The position numbers were made by a program, and so were the translations under genes. From Rs1 sp038900335 (GTDB lineage: Bacteria; Pseudomonadota; Gammaproteobacteria; Pseudomonadales; Balneatricaceae), in assembly GCA_038900335.1 (NCBI GenBank), contig JBBMRB010000023.1:1-56208 (forward strand): 56,208 nt of DNA, read 5' to 3'. The notes below the pieces were generated by a model, which ran no database searches, was not told the DNA's origin, and was given only the letters and a program-made list of their open reading frames with translations. Below, piece after piece: positions 34,863 through 42,544 of this stretch. The stretch's first letter is position 1. Each line of letters starts with the position of its first letter.

Positions 34863-37688
34863 TTATAGATGCAGCCTTGCATACTCATCAGCAGGTAGTG
34901 GCCTCGCTTTTAAATAGCCCTGCATTTGCTCGCAACCCATTGATCTTAATAACTGTTGCTGCTGCGCTGTTTCAACACCTTCAGCAATCGTGATCATATT
35001 TAGGTTATTGGCGATATCTAAAATAGAGCGAGTGATTGCAAGGTCGTCACTATCTCCAGGAAGATCTTTTATGAACGCTTTATCGATTTTTAATTTATCA
35101 ATAGGAAAGCGTTTTAGGTAGGCGAGTGAAGAGTAGCCGGTACCAAAGTCGTCTAAAGCTATTTTTAATCCTAGTGTTTTTAATTGTTTAAGAGTGCGAC
35201 GAGTTAATTCAGAGTCATCAATAAGAGCGCTCTCAGTGATTTCAATTTGTAGCCATTTTGCCTCTAAAGTGGAGTTTGATAAGCTCATTTTAATGGACTC
35301 TACAATATTGTTTTTTAACTGTAGGCATGAGACGTTAACAGCAATAGGAACCAGATTTAGGCCCTGTTGCTGCCATTTAACGCCTTGCCTACAAGCTTCA
35401 TCTAATACCCATTGTCCAATAGGTATTATTAGACCGGACTCTTCTGCGATAGGGATAAACTTATCTGGTGGTATAGTGCCAACTCCTGGGCAGTTCCAGC
35501 GTATAAGGGCTTCACAGCCTATTATTGTGTCAGTGCTTAAGTCAAATTGAGCTTGATAATATAGTTCAAACTGTTGAGTGCGTAATGCCTCTCTTAGATC
35601 CCGCTCTATTGTTAATTTTTCAGATGCCTTTATATGCATATCAATAGTGAAAAATTGAAAATCATTGCGCCCGTGTGCTTTAGTAAAGTGTAATGCTGCG
35701 TCAGCATTTTTTAAAAGAGCATCAAAGTCGCTACCATTGTCTGGGAATAACGAAATACCTATGCTCGGTGTGACAACTAAATCGTGCTTAAAGGCTTTAA
35801 TGGGTTCAGCAAGGTCTCTCAAAATTCTCCTAGCCAGCAATGTGGAGGCCGCTTTAGCCTTGTCATTGTTGACTAGAATAATAAACTCGTCACCGCTTAA
35901 GCGGCTAATCAGATCTGAGGAGCGAATATTGTGAGACAGACGCTGGGCTATCCTTTGTAAGATAATATCGCCAATATTATGTCCCAGTGAGTCGTTTACA
36001 TTTTTAAATCGATCAATGTTTATTAAAATCAAAGCGAAACTTCTGGCGCAATCAGGGTGATTGCCAGCGATAATATTGTTTACTTTTTCTGCGATTAAAT
36101 GCTTTTTGGCCAGCTTCGTCAGTGGATCATAGTCCGCTAAATAAGAGAGCTGTTGTTCTGCCTTCTTCTTTTCTGAAATATCAGAGAAGATACAAATATA
36201 GTTAGTAATTGTGTTTTCTTGATTTAAACTCGTCGATATCGTTAACCAGGTAAGATAGTTGTCGCCGTTTTCTTTTTTGTTCCAAACCTCACCTTGCCAG
36301 TATCCATGTTCTTTTAGGTGTTTTCTGGCGGCATTATGAAAATGTTGATCTTGCTTGTCAGAGCTGAGAAATTGAGCATCTTTGCCGACCAGTTTATTGA
36401 TTTGGTAGCCAGTGATTCTGGTACTGGCAGGGTTGGCTGCTATTATGATGTGGTTTGAGTTGGTCACTAATATCGCATCATTTGATGATTCAAAGACTCT
36501 AGAGGCCAATTTTAGCTCTTTGGTATGCTGCTTTATTTCACTTTGTTGGATTTCAATATTGCGTTGATAGTTTTGAAATAACCTTTTGTTCCAAAGAGAA
36601 TAAAAATAAATCATGATGCTACTTATTAGAGCAGTAATAGCGAGAGCTATCAGCAATATACGTATATCTTTGTCTGAATTTTGCTCTAGCAGTGCCTGTT
36701 GGGTCATTAAAATAAGATCGACACTGTTTGGTGATATATCGGTGATTATTATCCAGTCTAGCTCGGGCAACAATTCAATGTAGGCTAGGCGGTTGTTTGT
36801 ATCAGCTTGCTGATTGGGTAGTTGTGAGTAATTTATAAAACCACTGCCTTGTTTGGCAAAATTGACGATATCATTTAGCAGTAAAGAGGCAGAGCCATCA
36901 TCGTGAATTAAATCATTGGTATTATGCATTGAACTGCCAATAATTTTTTGATCGGTGTCTATTATATTAATATCGATGCCATTGGGAGACTTAAGCTCAA
37001 AAACTCTATCTAAAGCAGTCTGCCTAAGATCATCCTCAAAGCTATCAATATAATCACCTGCCCCGATAATCCAGTTATAAGGGGTGAATACTTTAGAGTA
37101 ACTGATTTTTTGTTTTAATTTAGCGCCTGCGCCTTGTTGTTGCCATTTGTAATACGAAAATCCAGCCATCTGCTGATTATTAATAGACTCTTTGACGCTA
37201 TTAAATGCGTTATTGTCGGTTAGTTTCCTGCCTAACAGCAGAGGCGCATTAGGGTTCATCAACATAGTGGAGTCAAGTTGATTGATGAAATAGTATCCTC
37301 TGCCATTAAAAAAGCGCATATCTTTTAATGTCGCTATAATCAGATCTTTAATCTGTGCATCACTAGATAAGCGCTTTTGTTGAGTGTATATATTGTTGGC
37401 AATAGCGATAGCGCGCTCAACGCTGGTTTTTGTTTGCTCTTTGAGTCGTTTTTCAGCCTGTGAATGTACGTAAAGTATATAGTCTTTAGTGTTTTGGGCT
37501 TCGCGTTGAATGCTTATCTTGCGCTCGCTTATGATCTCTTGATCTAGCGTGTTTAACCTGCTTTTATGATTGAAATTATCTTTCAATAAAAAATAACTAA
37601 AGACACTGCCGATAGTTACTACCATGATTAAAAAGATGCCGATAGTCTGGTAGCGTAATAATAGTTTTGCTCTGTTACGTAAAGTCAT
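34863..37688 (-). CDS. Membrane Cache-PAS-GGDEF-EAL cyclic-di-GMP protein
   Basis: A 941-residue sensor for cyclic-di-GMP turnover. Order: membrane helix (about 13-35), periplasmic Cache-type region (about 40-330; includes GRGYYFINQLDSTMLMNPNA and YNWIIGAGDYIDS), second membrane helix (about 340-365), PAS domain (about 395-510), GGDEF domain with SGDEF at 598-602, and EAL domain with E726-A-L, D846-D847-FGTGYSS and EGVET. The EAL residues for hydrolysis look complete; the SGDEF variant can be active in some proteins. Likely links small-molecule sensing to the motile/sessile switch. It converges on the DUF2802 gene, 51 bp apart. Confidence 0.9.
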   Translation of the reverse strand: MTLRNRAKLLLRYQTIGIFLIMVVTIGSVFSYFLLKDNFNHKSRLNTLDQEIISERKISIQREAQNTKDYILYVHSQAEKRLKEQTKTSVERAIAIANNIYTQQKRLSSDAQIKDLIIATLKDMRFFNGRGYYFINQLDSTMLMNPNAPLLLGRKLTDNNAFNSVKESINNQQMAGFSYYKWQQQGAGAKLKQKISYSKVFTPYNWIIGAGDYIDSFEDDLRQTALDRVFELKSPNGIDINIIDTDQKIIGSSMHNTNDLIHDDGSASLLLNDIVNFAKQGSGFINYSQLPNQQADTNNRLAYIELLPELDWIIITDISPNSVDLILMTQQALLEQNSDKDIRILLIALAITALISSIMIYFYSLWNKRLFQNYQRNIEIQQSEIKQHTKELKLASRVFESSNDAILVTNSNHIIIAANPASTRITGYQINKLVGKDAQFLSSDKQDQHFHNAARKHLKEHGYWQGEVWNKKENGDNYLTWLTISTSLNQENTITNYICIFSDISEKKKAEQQLSYLADYDPLTKLAKKHLIAEKVNNIIAGNHPDCARSFALILINIDRFKNVNDSLGHNIGDIILQRIAQRLSHNIRSSDLISRLSGDEFIILVNNDKAKAASTLLARRILRDLAEPIKAFKHDLVVTPSIGISLFPDNGSDFDALLKNADAALHFTKAHGRNDFQFFTIDMHIKASEKLTIERDLREALRTQQFELYYQAQFDLSTDTIIGCEALIRWNCPGVGTIPPDKFIPIAEESGLIIPIGQWVLDEACRQGVKWQQQGLNLVPIAVNVSCLQLKNNIVESIKMSLSNSTLEAKWLQIEITESALIDDSELTRRTLKQLKTLGLKIALDDFGTGYSSLAYLKRFPIDKLKIDKAFIKDLPGDSDDLAITRSILDIANNLNMITIAEGVETAQQQQLLRSMGCEQMQGYLKARPLPADEYARLHL

Positions 37689-38055
37689 AGAATCCCAATA
37701 ACAAACATCTTAAAAAAACAGATATTACCAATAAATAGAAAGCTCTGTAAGCTCTAGTTTATATCGGCAGATATGTAAGTTTCTGAATTATATATCAATA
37801 TTTTTTGGTTTTGTATAATCGCTAATAGCGATTAAGCTTTTTCTTTGTTTGAATGTCGATGCTAGTTTTATTTAATAGCGCTTGTGCAGAGCATTGAAAA
37901 TCACTATAAACAAGTGAATGTGCGGGCTTTAGCTAAGTGTATAAGCAATGTTAAATAAAGGAGGGAGTGAGTAGATAATAATTTTTTGTTTGAATTATTA
38001 GCGATCGATTGTATAACTCATGTGAAAAATATGACATGAGTTATACCAAAATTTA
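37689..38055. other. Intergenic region between the GGDEF-EAL gene and gbcA
   Basis: 367 bp, AT-rich, no coding frame seen. It holds a perfect dyad TAATCGCT-AAT-AGCGATTA (37816-37834), about 130 bases before the GGDEF-EAL start and followed on the plus strand by a short T run, and the long inverted repeat at 38011-38046 next to gbcA. The GGDEF-EAL promoter must lie here or in its immediate leader, but I cannot point to it. Confidence 0.55.
38011..38046 (-). repeat. Perfect 13-bp inverted repeat after gbcA
   Basis: GTATAACTCATGT (38011-38023) and ACATGAGTTATAC (38034-38046) are exact reverse complements around a 10-base loop, 9 bases beyond the gbcA stop codon. There is no T run on the minus strand, so a standard intrinsic terminator is not complete; it may still protect the gbcA mRNA 3' end or end transcription with Rho. 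Confidence 0.7.
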
Positions 38056-39366
38056 TCAAGCAGTGGATTTGTCAATATTTTGGCGAATAGTTTCGCTATA
38101 CCAATCAACAAAATTGATCACACCGAATTCGTAAGTTTCTGAGTAAGGACCAGGCTCATAAGCAATAGAATTAACGCCTAACTGGTTGCGTTCGGCTAGT
38201 GTTCTATCTTGCTCGTTGGTCGCATCCCAGACCGCTCTTAGTCTATCTATATGATAATCTACGCCTTCAACCGCATCTTTATGGACTAGCCATTTTGTCG
38301 TAACCACTGTTTTTTGAGCACTGATTGGAATAACCTGAAAGACAACGCAGTGATCGGATTGCATATGGTTCCAAGAGTTGGGCAAGTGTAAAATACGCAT
38401 AGAGCCAAGTTCTGGGTTTTTGATGCTGCCCATTAGCTTGTCGCATGCAGATTTTCCATCCATCGTCATCGCCACCGTTCCCTCTTTAAGGGGCATGCGA
38501 ACCACTCGGTTTCTCAAGCCGTGAGAGACAAGTTTGTGTGGTATGTTATCCGTATCCCACTGTGCTGATAATTTGCGATAGTGCTCTAAAAATTGAGGGG
38601 TTGCTCTAGGGTCGTCAGTGTCATCAAATTCCAATAAGCTGCTAATCAATTCTGGATGCGATGCATTACAGTGATAGCATTCACGGTTATTTTCAAGTAC
38701 TAGCTTCCAGTTGGCGTCCTCCTCAATACTTGACTGCACAGCAACCTTAGCGTTTTCAATGTCATAAGGGATCATGTATTCGCTCAAGGTTTTACTAAAA
38801 GCGGAAAAATCGGGGGCCTCTGCTGTCGCCAAGCAAATAAACACAAAACCGCCAGCTACATGACAATGTACCTTTTTTAAGCCGTGTTCTTGTAAGTTGA
38901 ACTTTTCACCCATATCGGAGCCGGCAAATAATAAATTACCTTGTAGGTTATAAGTCCACTGGTGATAAGGGCAGACAAGGTTAGCTACTTTGCCTTTGTC
39001 TTTGTCGCACAGTTTTGAGCCTCTGTGGCGGCAAACATTATGAAAAGCATTAATAGATAGATCGTTATCACGCACGATTAAAATAGAATTTTGGCCTATC
39101 TCTACCGTGATGTAGTCACCTTTAGTTGGCATCTCGCAGCTCATGCCAACGAAAATCCACTCTTTCTGGAAGATTTCTTGCATGTCTACTTTGAACATAT
39201 TTGGATCATTGTATAAAGGCTGTGGCAGCGACAAATTGTTTTTTCTTGCTGCGAGCAGTCGATACATTTCACTTTTGGATTGGAGAAAATCCGTATGTTT
39301 TATATTAATTAGATCGTGTTGGTTCATCGGCCTGTTCCTGTCATTCGTGCGGCTTATTATATTCAT
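38056..39366 (-). CDS. gbcA: Glycine betaine monooxygenase oxygenase subunit GbcA
   Basis: GbcA is a Rieske non-heme iron oxygenase that removes one methyl group from glycine betaine, yielding dimethylglycine and formaldehyde, with electrons from GbcB. With the start at 39366 the Rieske ligands are C112, H114, C132 and H135 (CRHRG...CPYHQW) and the catalytic iron site has H232 and H237 in NRECYHCNASHPE. The sequence runs closely parallel to the Pseudomonas protein as I recall it, including WLVHKDAVEGVDY and PGPYSETYEFGVINFVDWYS. 436 residues. The ATG at 39327 (AGGA upstream) is a possible alternative start. Divergent from gbcB. Confidence 0.93.
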   Translation of the reverse strand: MNIISRTNDRNRPMNQHDLINIKHTDFLQSKSEMYRLLAARKNNLSLPQPLYNDPNMFKVDMQEIFQKEWIFVGMSCEMPTKGDYITVEIGQNSILIVRDNDLSINAFHNVCRHRGSKLCDKDKGKVANLVCPYHQWTYNLQGNLLFAGSDMGEKFNLQEHGLKKVHCHVAGGFVFICLATAEAPDFSAFSKTLSEYMIPYDIENAKVAVQSSIEEDANWKLVLENNRECYHCNASHPELISSLLEFDDTDDPRATPQFLEHYRKLSAQWDTDNIPHKLVSHGLRNRVVRMPLKEGTVAMTMDGKSACDKLMGSIKNPELGSMRILHLPNSWNHMQSDHCVVFQVIPISAQKTVVTTKWLVHKDAVEGVDYHIDRLRAVWDATNEQDRTLAERNQLGVNSIAYEPGPYSETYEFGVINFVDWYSETIRQNIDKSTA

Positions 39367-39399
39367 AGGATATTCCCTTATAAGATGAAGGTAAAGCTG

Positions 39400-39518
39400 T
39401 CTTATAACGACCATAAGAGGTGTTCAAATCGACTTTTTAATGATATTTAAATCAATTCAGTATATTTTTAGCAATTGAATACGCAGGATACGACGTGAAG
39501 ATCATTTGCTTGTCGTAT
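39400..39518. promoter_or_regulatory. Dyads in the gbcA/gbcB divergent promoter region
   Basis: Two inverted repeats lie between the divergent genes: TCTTAT-N7-ATAAGA (39400-39418) and ATACGAC (39488-39494) with GTCGTAT (39512-39518), the latter with arms centred 24 bp apart. Such spacing would suit a dimeric regulator; the pathway's usual activator is an AraC-family protein (GbdR), but I cannot confirm that these are its sites. Confidence 0.35.
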
Positions 39519-39616
39519 ATAGACAATAATACATCGTGTATAAAGTTGAATATTGCGGATTAATGATTCCTACGACGCTCTCAAAAAGATCCTCGCTATT
39601 ATAATTGGTGAATGCA

Positions 39617-40741
39617 ATGTCTAATCAAGTCTCAGCCCCTAATGCTAACTATTTCAATGAAGTAAATACTAAGACCTGGAGTAACGGTCGGCATTTGGTG
39701 CGCTGTGTAAAAGTCATAGGCGAAACAGCGGATGTCAAAACCTTCTGTTTTATGGCTTCCCAGCCTGTCATGTTTTTCTTTAAGCCCGGGCAATTTGTTA
39801 CGCTTGAACTGGAAATTGAAGATCAGCAAGTGATGCGCTCGTACACGATATCTAGCTCTCCATCTGTGCCTTATAGCTTTTCTATTACTGTTAAACGTAT
39901 GCCAGATGGTGTGGTGTCAAATTGGTTGCATGATAACTTAGCCGATGGCGATGAGCTGGCGGTGCATGGGCCTGTCGGGTTGTTCAACTGTATAGATCAC
40001 CCTGCAGAGAAAGTCTTAATGTTATCAGGCGGTGTCGGTATAACGCCGGTGATGTCGATGGCTAGATGGTTTTTTGACACCAATGCTGAAGTTGATATGA
40101 GCTTTATTCACAGTGCTCGCACCCCTAGTGATATTATTTATCATCGAGAGCTGGAGTATATGTGCTCAAGAGTGAGTAATTTTTCATTGAGCGTTATCTG
40201 TGCCCGACAGGATATCGGCCAAGTGTGGTCAGGTTATCGCGGTTATCTTGATATTAATAAATTAGAGATGATCTGTGGCGATTATAAGCAGCGCGAAATA
40301 TATTGCTGTGGACCTGAGTCATATATGAGTGCAGTAAAAACCATGCTGGAAAAATCCGGTTATGATATGTCGCGCTACCACGAGGAGTCATTTGGCTCAA
40401 CGCCATTAAGTGTCGAGCAAGATGCGATCGAGCAAGCAGAAATTGCTGTCGAAGAGGCTGATGCGTTAACTAGTGAGGATATGTTCAGCGTTGAGTTCGT
40501 TAAATCAGGAAAAAGCGTGCAAATACATGCCGGTGAAACAGTACATGAAGCATCGTCTAAGTTGGGCCTAATGATACCTAAAGCCTGTGGTATGGGGATT
40601 TGTGGCACATGTAAGGTGATGAAGATTGGCGGCGATGCGTTAATGGAACATAACGGTGGTATCACCGATGAAGATGTTGAAGCGGGTTACATTTTAACCT
40701 GTTGTACCATGGCGACATCTGATCTACAGCTAGACTTTTAA
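39617..40741 (+). CDS. gbcB: Glycine betaine monooxygenase reductase subunit GbcB
   Basis: GbcB passes electrons from NAD(P)H through FAD and a 2Fe-2S cluster to GbcA. Domains: FAD-binding barrel with RSYTISSSPS, NAD-binding domain with LMLSGGVGITPVMSMARWF, and a C-terminal plant-type ferredoxin domain with CGMGICGTCKVM and the fourth cysteine in LTCCTMA. I start at the ATG at 39617 (GGTG eight bases upstream), giving 374 residues; four more codons are open upstream. It is divergent from gbcA and 229 bp before soxB. Confidence 0.92.
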   Translation: MSNQVSAPNANYFNEVNTKTWSNGRHLVRCVKVIGETADVKTFCFMASQPVMFFFKPGQFVTLELEIEDQQVMRSYTISSSPSVPYSFSITVKRMPDGVVSNWLHDNLADGDELAVHGPVGLFNCIDHPAEKVLMLSGGVGITPVMSMARWFFDTNAEVDMSFIHSARTPSDIIYHRELEYMCSRVSNFSLSVICARQDIGQVWSGYRGYLDINKLEMICGDYKQREIYCCGPESYMSAVKTMLEKSGYDMSRYHEESFGSTPLSVEQDAIEQAEIAVEEADALTSEDMFSVEFVKSGKSVQIHAGETVHEASSKLGLMIPKACGMGICGTCKVMKIGGDALMEHNGGITDEDVEAGYILTCCTMATSDLQLDF

Positions 40742-40814
40742 GCAGTATTAGCATTTATTTAGTATTAAAGCAGACATTTTAGTTGTTATGAGTGTCGCAA
40801 AATAGAAGTTTTTT

Positions 40815-40862
40815 GTCGTCCTCTGTTAGAGAGCTGAAGGCAAACGGCCTTATTCTGGCGAC
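40815..40862 (+). ncRNA. Candidate structured leader (three-way junction) of soxBDAG
   Basis: GTCGTC (40815-40820) pairs with GGCGAC (40857-40862), enclosing two hairpins: CTCT-GTT-AGAG (40821-40831) and AAGGC-AAACG-GCCTT (40837-40851), joined by AGCTG and ATTCT. This compact fold sits 109 bases before the soxB ATG. The words GAAGG and CAAAC recall glycine riboswitches, but the rest of that aptamer is missing, so I do not call it one. Pairing was done by eye. Confidence 0.35.
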
Positions 40863-40970
40863 CTTAACTTGTTTTTATTTTGAGTGATAGATATCAACAT
40901 AAAATGCTCTGCAAATAAATAAAGTAGCGCTATTTATTACCAATTATAGTTTTTAACCTAAGGATTCAAC

Positions 40971-42224
40971 ATGCAAAAATATTCAGGTTTTGGGTTGCTA
41001 AAACATGCATTAAGCCACAATGAAAATTGGCAGCGTGTATGGCGTAACCCAACCCCTAAAAAACAATACGACGTTGTTATTGTTGGGGGTGGCGGGCATG
41101 GTCTCGCGACAGCTTATTATCTAGCTAAAGTGCATGGTATCACTAATGTCGCAGTGCTAGAAAAGGGTTACTTAGGTGGTGGTAATACCGCACGTAATAC
41201 AACGATTGTACGCTCAAATTATTTATGGGATGAGTCTGCTCGCCTATATGAGCACTCAATGAAATTGTGGGAGGGGTTGTCTCAAGATTTAAACTACAAC
41301 GTGATGTTTTCACAACGCGGTGTACTTAACCTTGGTCACACCCTGCAAGATATGCGCGATATAGAAAGACGGGTGAATGCTAACCGCCTCAATGGTATTG
41401 ATGGCGAGGTATTAGACCCACAACAAATTAAAGAAATAGTGCCAATGATGGACTGTAGCGATGCTGCCAGATATCCGATCATGGGTGCATCTTGGCAGCC
41501 TCGTGGTGGCGTTGCGCGTCACGATGCGGTTGCTTGGGGTTTTGCACGCGCCGCTGATGCGTTAGGCGTTGATCTTATTCAACAGTGTGAAGCGGTTGAT
41601 TTTATTATTGAAGATGGCGTGGCAACCGGTGTTAGAACCAATAATCACGGCGTGATAAAAGCCGGGCGAATTGGTTGTGTTACCGCTGGTAACTCAAGTG
41701 TGATGGCTAAAATGGCAGGCTTTGAATTGCCATTAGAGTCTCATCCATTACAGGCATTAGTCTCAGAGCCAATTAAGCCAATTTTAGACACTGTTGTTAT
41801 GTCAAACCATGTGCATGGTTATATTTCACAATCTGATAAAGGCGATTTGGTTATCGGTGCTGGTATTGATGGCTACAATGGCTACGGTCAGCGTGGCAGT
41901 TATCACACGATAGAGCATACATTACAGGCGATAGTTGAAATGTTCCCTGCATTTAGTCGTGTGCGTATGAATCGTCAATGGGGTGGGATTATTGATGCGT
42001 GTCCTGATGCATGTCCTATTATTTCAGCAACACCTGTAGAGAACTTGTTCTTTAACTGTGGTTGGGGCACAGGCGGCTTTAAAGCGACGCCGGGTTCTGG
42101 TCATGTTTTTGCCAGCACATTAGCCGCAGGTGAGGCCAGCGAAATGGCTAAACCATTCTCTATGTTCCGTTTTCATGATGGTGCATTAATTGATGAGCAC
42201 GGCGCAGCAGGCGTTGCCCACTAA
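40971..42224 (+). CDS. soxB: Sarcosine oxidase beta subunit SoxB
   Basis: SoxB is the flavoprotein subunit that oxidises sarcosine to glycine in the heterotetrameric enzyme. The 417-residue product has the dinucleotide-binding motif VVIVGGGGHGLATAYYLA (glycines 39, 41, 44), GGNTARNTTIVRSNYLWDES and GWGTGGFKATPGSG near the C terminus, all typical of the heterotetrameric rather than monomeric form. AAGGA precedes the ATG. It leads the tight soxBDAG operon, 11 bp before soxD. Confidence 0.96.
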   Translation: MQKYSGFGLLKHALSHNENWQRVWRNPTPKKQYDVVIVGGGGHGLATAYYLAKVHGITNVAVLEKGYLGGGNTARNTTIVRSNYLWDESARLYEHSMKLWEGLSQDLNYNVMFSQRGVLNLGHTLQDMRDIERRVNANRLNGIDGEVLDPQQIKEIVPMMDCSDAARYPIMGASWQPRGGVARHDAVAWGFARAADALGVDLIQQCEAVDFIIEDGVATGVRTNNHGVIKAGRIGCVTAGNSSVMAKMAGFELPLESHPLQALVSEPIKPILDTVVMSNHVHGYISQSDKGDLVIGAGIDGYNGYGQRGSYHTIEHTLQAIVEMFPAFSRVRMNRQWGGIIDACPDACPIISATPVENLFFNCGWGTGGFKATPGSGHVFASTLAAGEASEMAKPFSMFRFHDGALIDEHGAAGVAH

Positions 42225-42235
42225 GGAGTTATCGT

Positions 42236-42544
42236 ATGTTTTATATCTACTGCCCGCACTGCGAAGAGCATCGCGAAGAAGAAGAATTTCACAGTGCAGG
42301 ACAAGCACATATTCCTAGACCGTTAGACCCAGAGGCTTGTTCTGACAAAGAGTGGGGAGAGTATTTGTTTTTTCGTAAAAACCCCCGTGGATTGCATCAC
42401 GAGCTATGGGTACATGCGATAGGTTGTCGTAAGTTTTTCAATATGACACGCGATACCCAAACTTATGAAATTAAAGAAGTATACAAAGTAGGCGAGAAAC
42501 CTACTTTTACCGCTGAACAACCAGCAGGGGAAGGCGTTAAATGA
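42236..42544 (+). CDS. soxD: Sarcosine oxidase delta subunit SoxD
   Basis: SoxD is the small zinc-binding subunit of heterotetrameric sarcosine oxidase. The 102-residue product begins IYCPHCEEHREEEEF with the CxxCxxH zinc-ligand motif and continues with WGEYLFFRKNPRGLHHELWV and GCRKFFNMTRDT, family signatures. Its stop overlaps the soxA start (ATGA), implying coupled translation. Confidence 0.95.
   Translation: MFYIYCPHCEEHREEEEFHSAGQAHIPRPLDPEACSDKEWGEYLFFRKNPRGLHHELWVHAIGCRKFFNMTRDTQTYEIKEVYKVGEKPTFTAEQPAGEGVK

Noticed and set aside
40815..40862. Glycine riboswitch before soxBDAG
   Set aside because: Only short words (GAAGG, CAAAC) match; the GGAGAG/P1-P3 framework and the 3' half of the aptamer are not present. 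Kept only as an unnamed structured leader.
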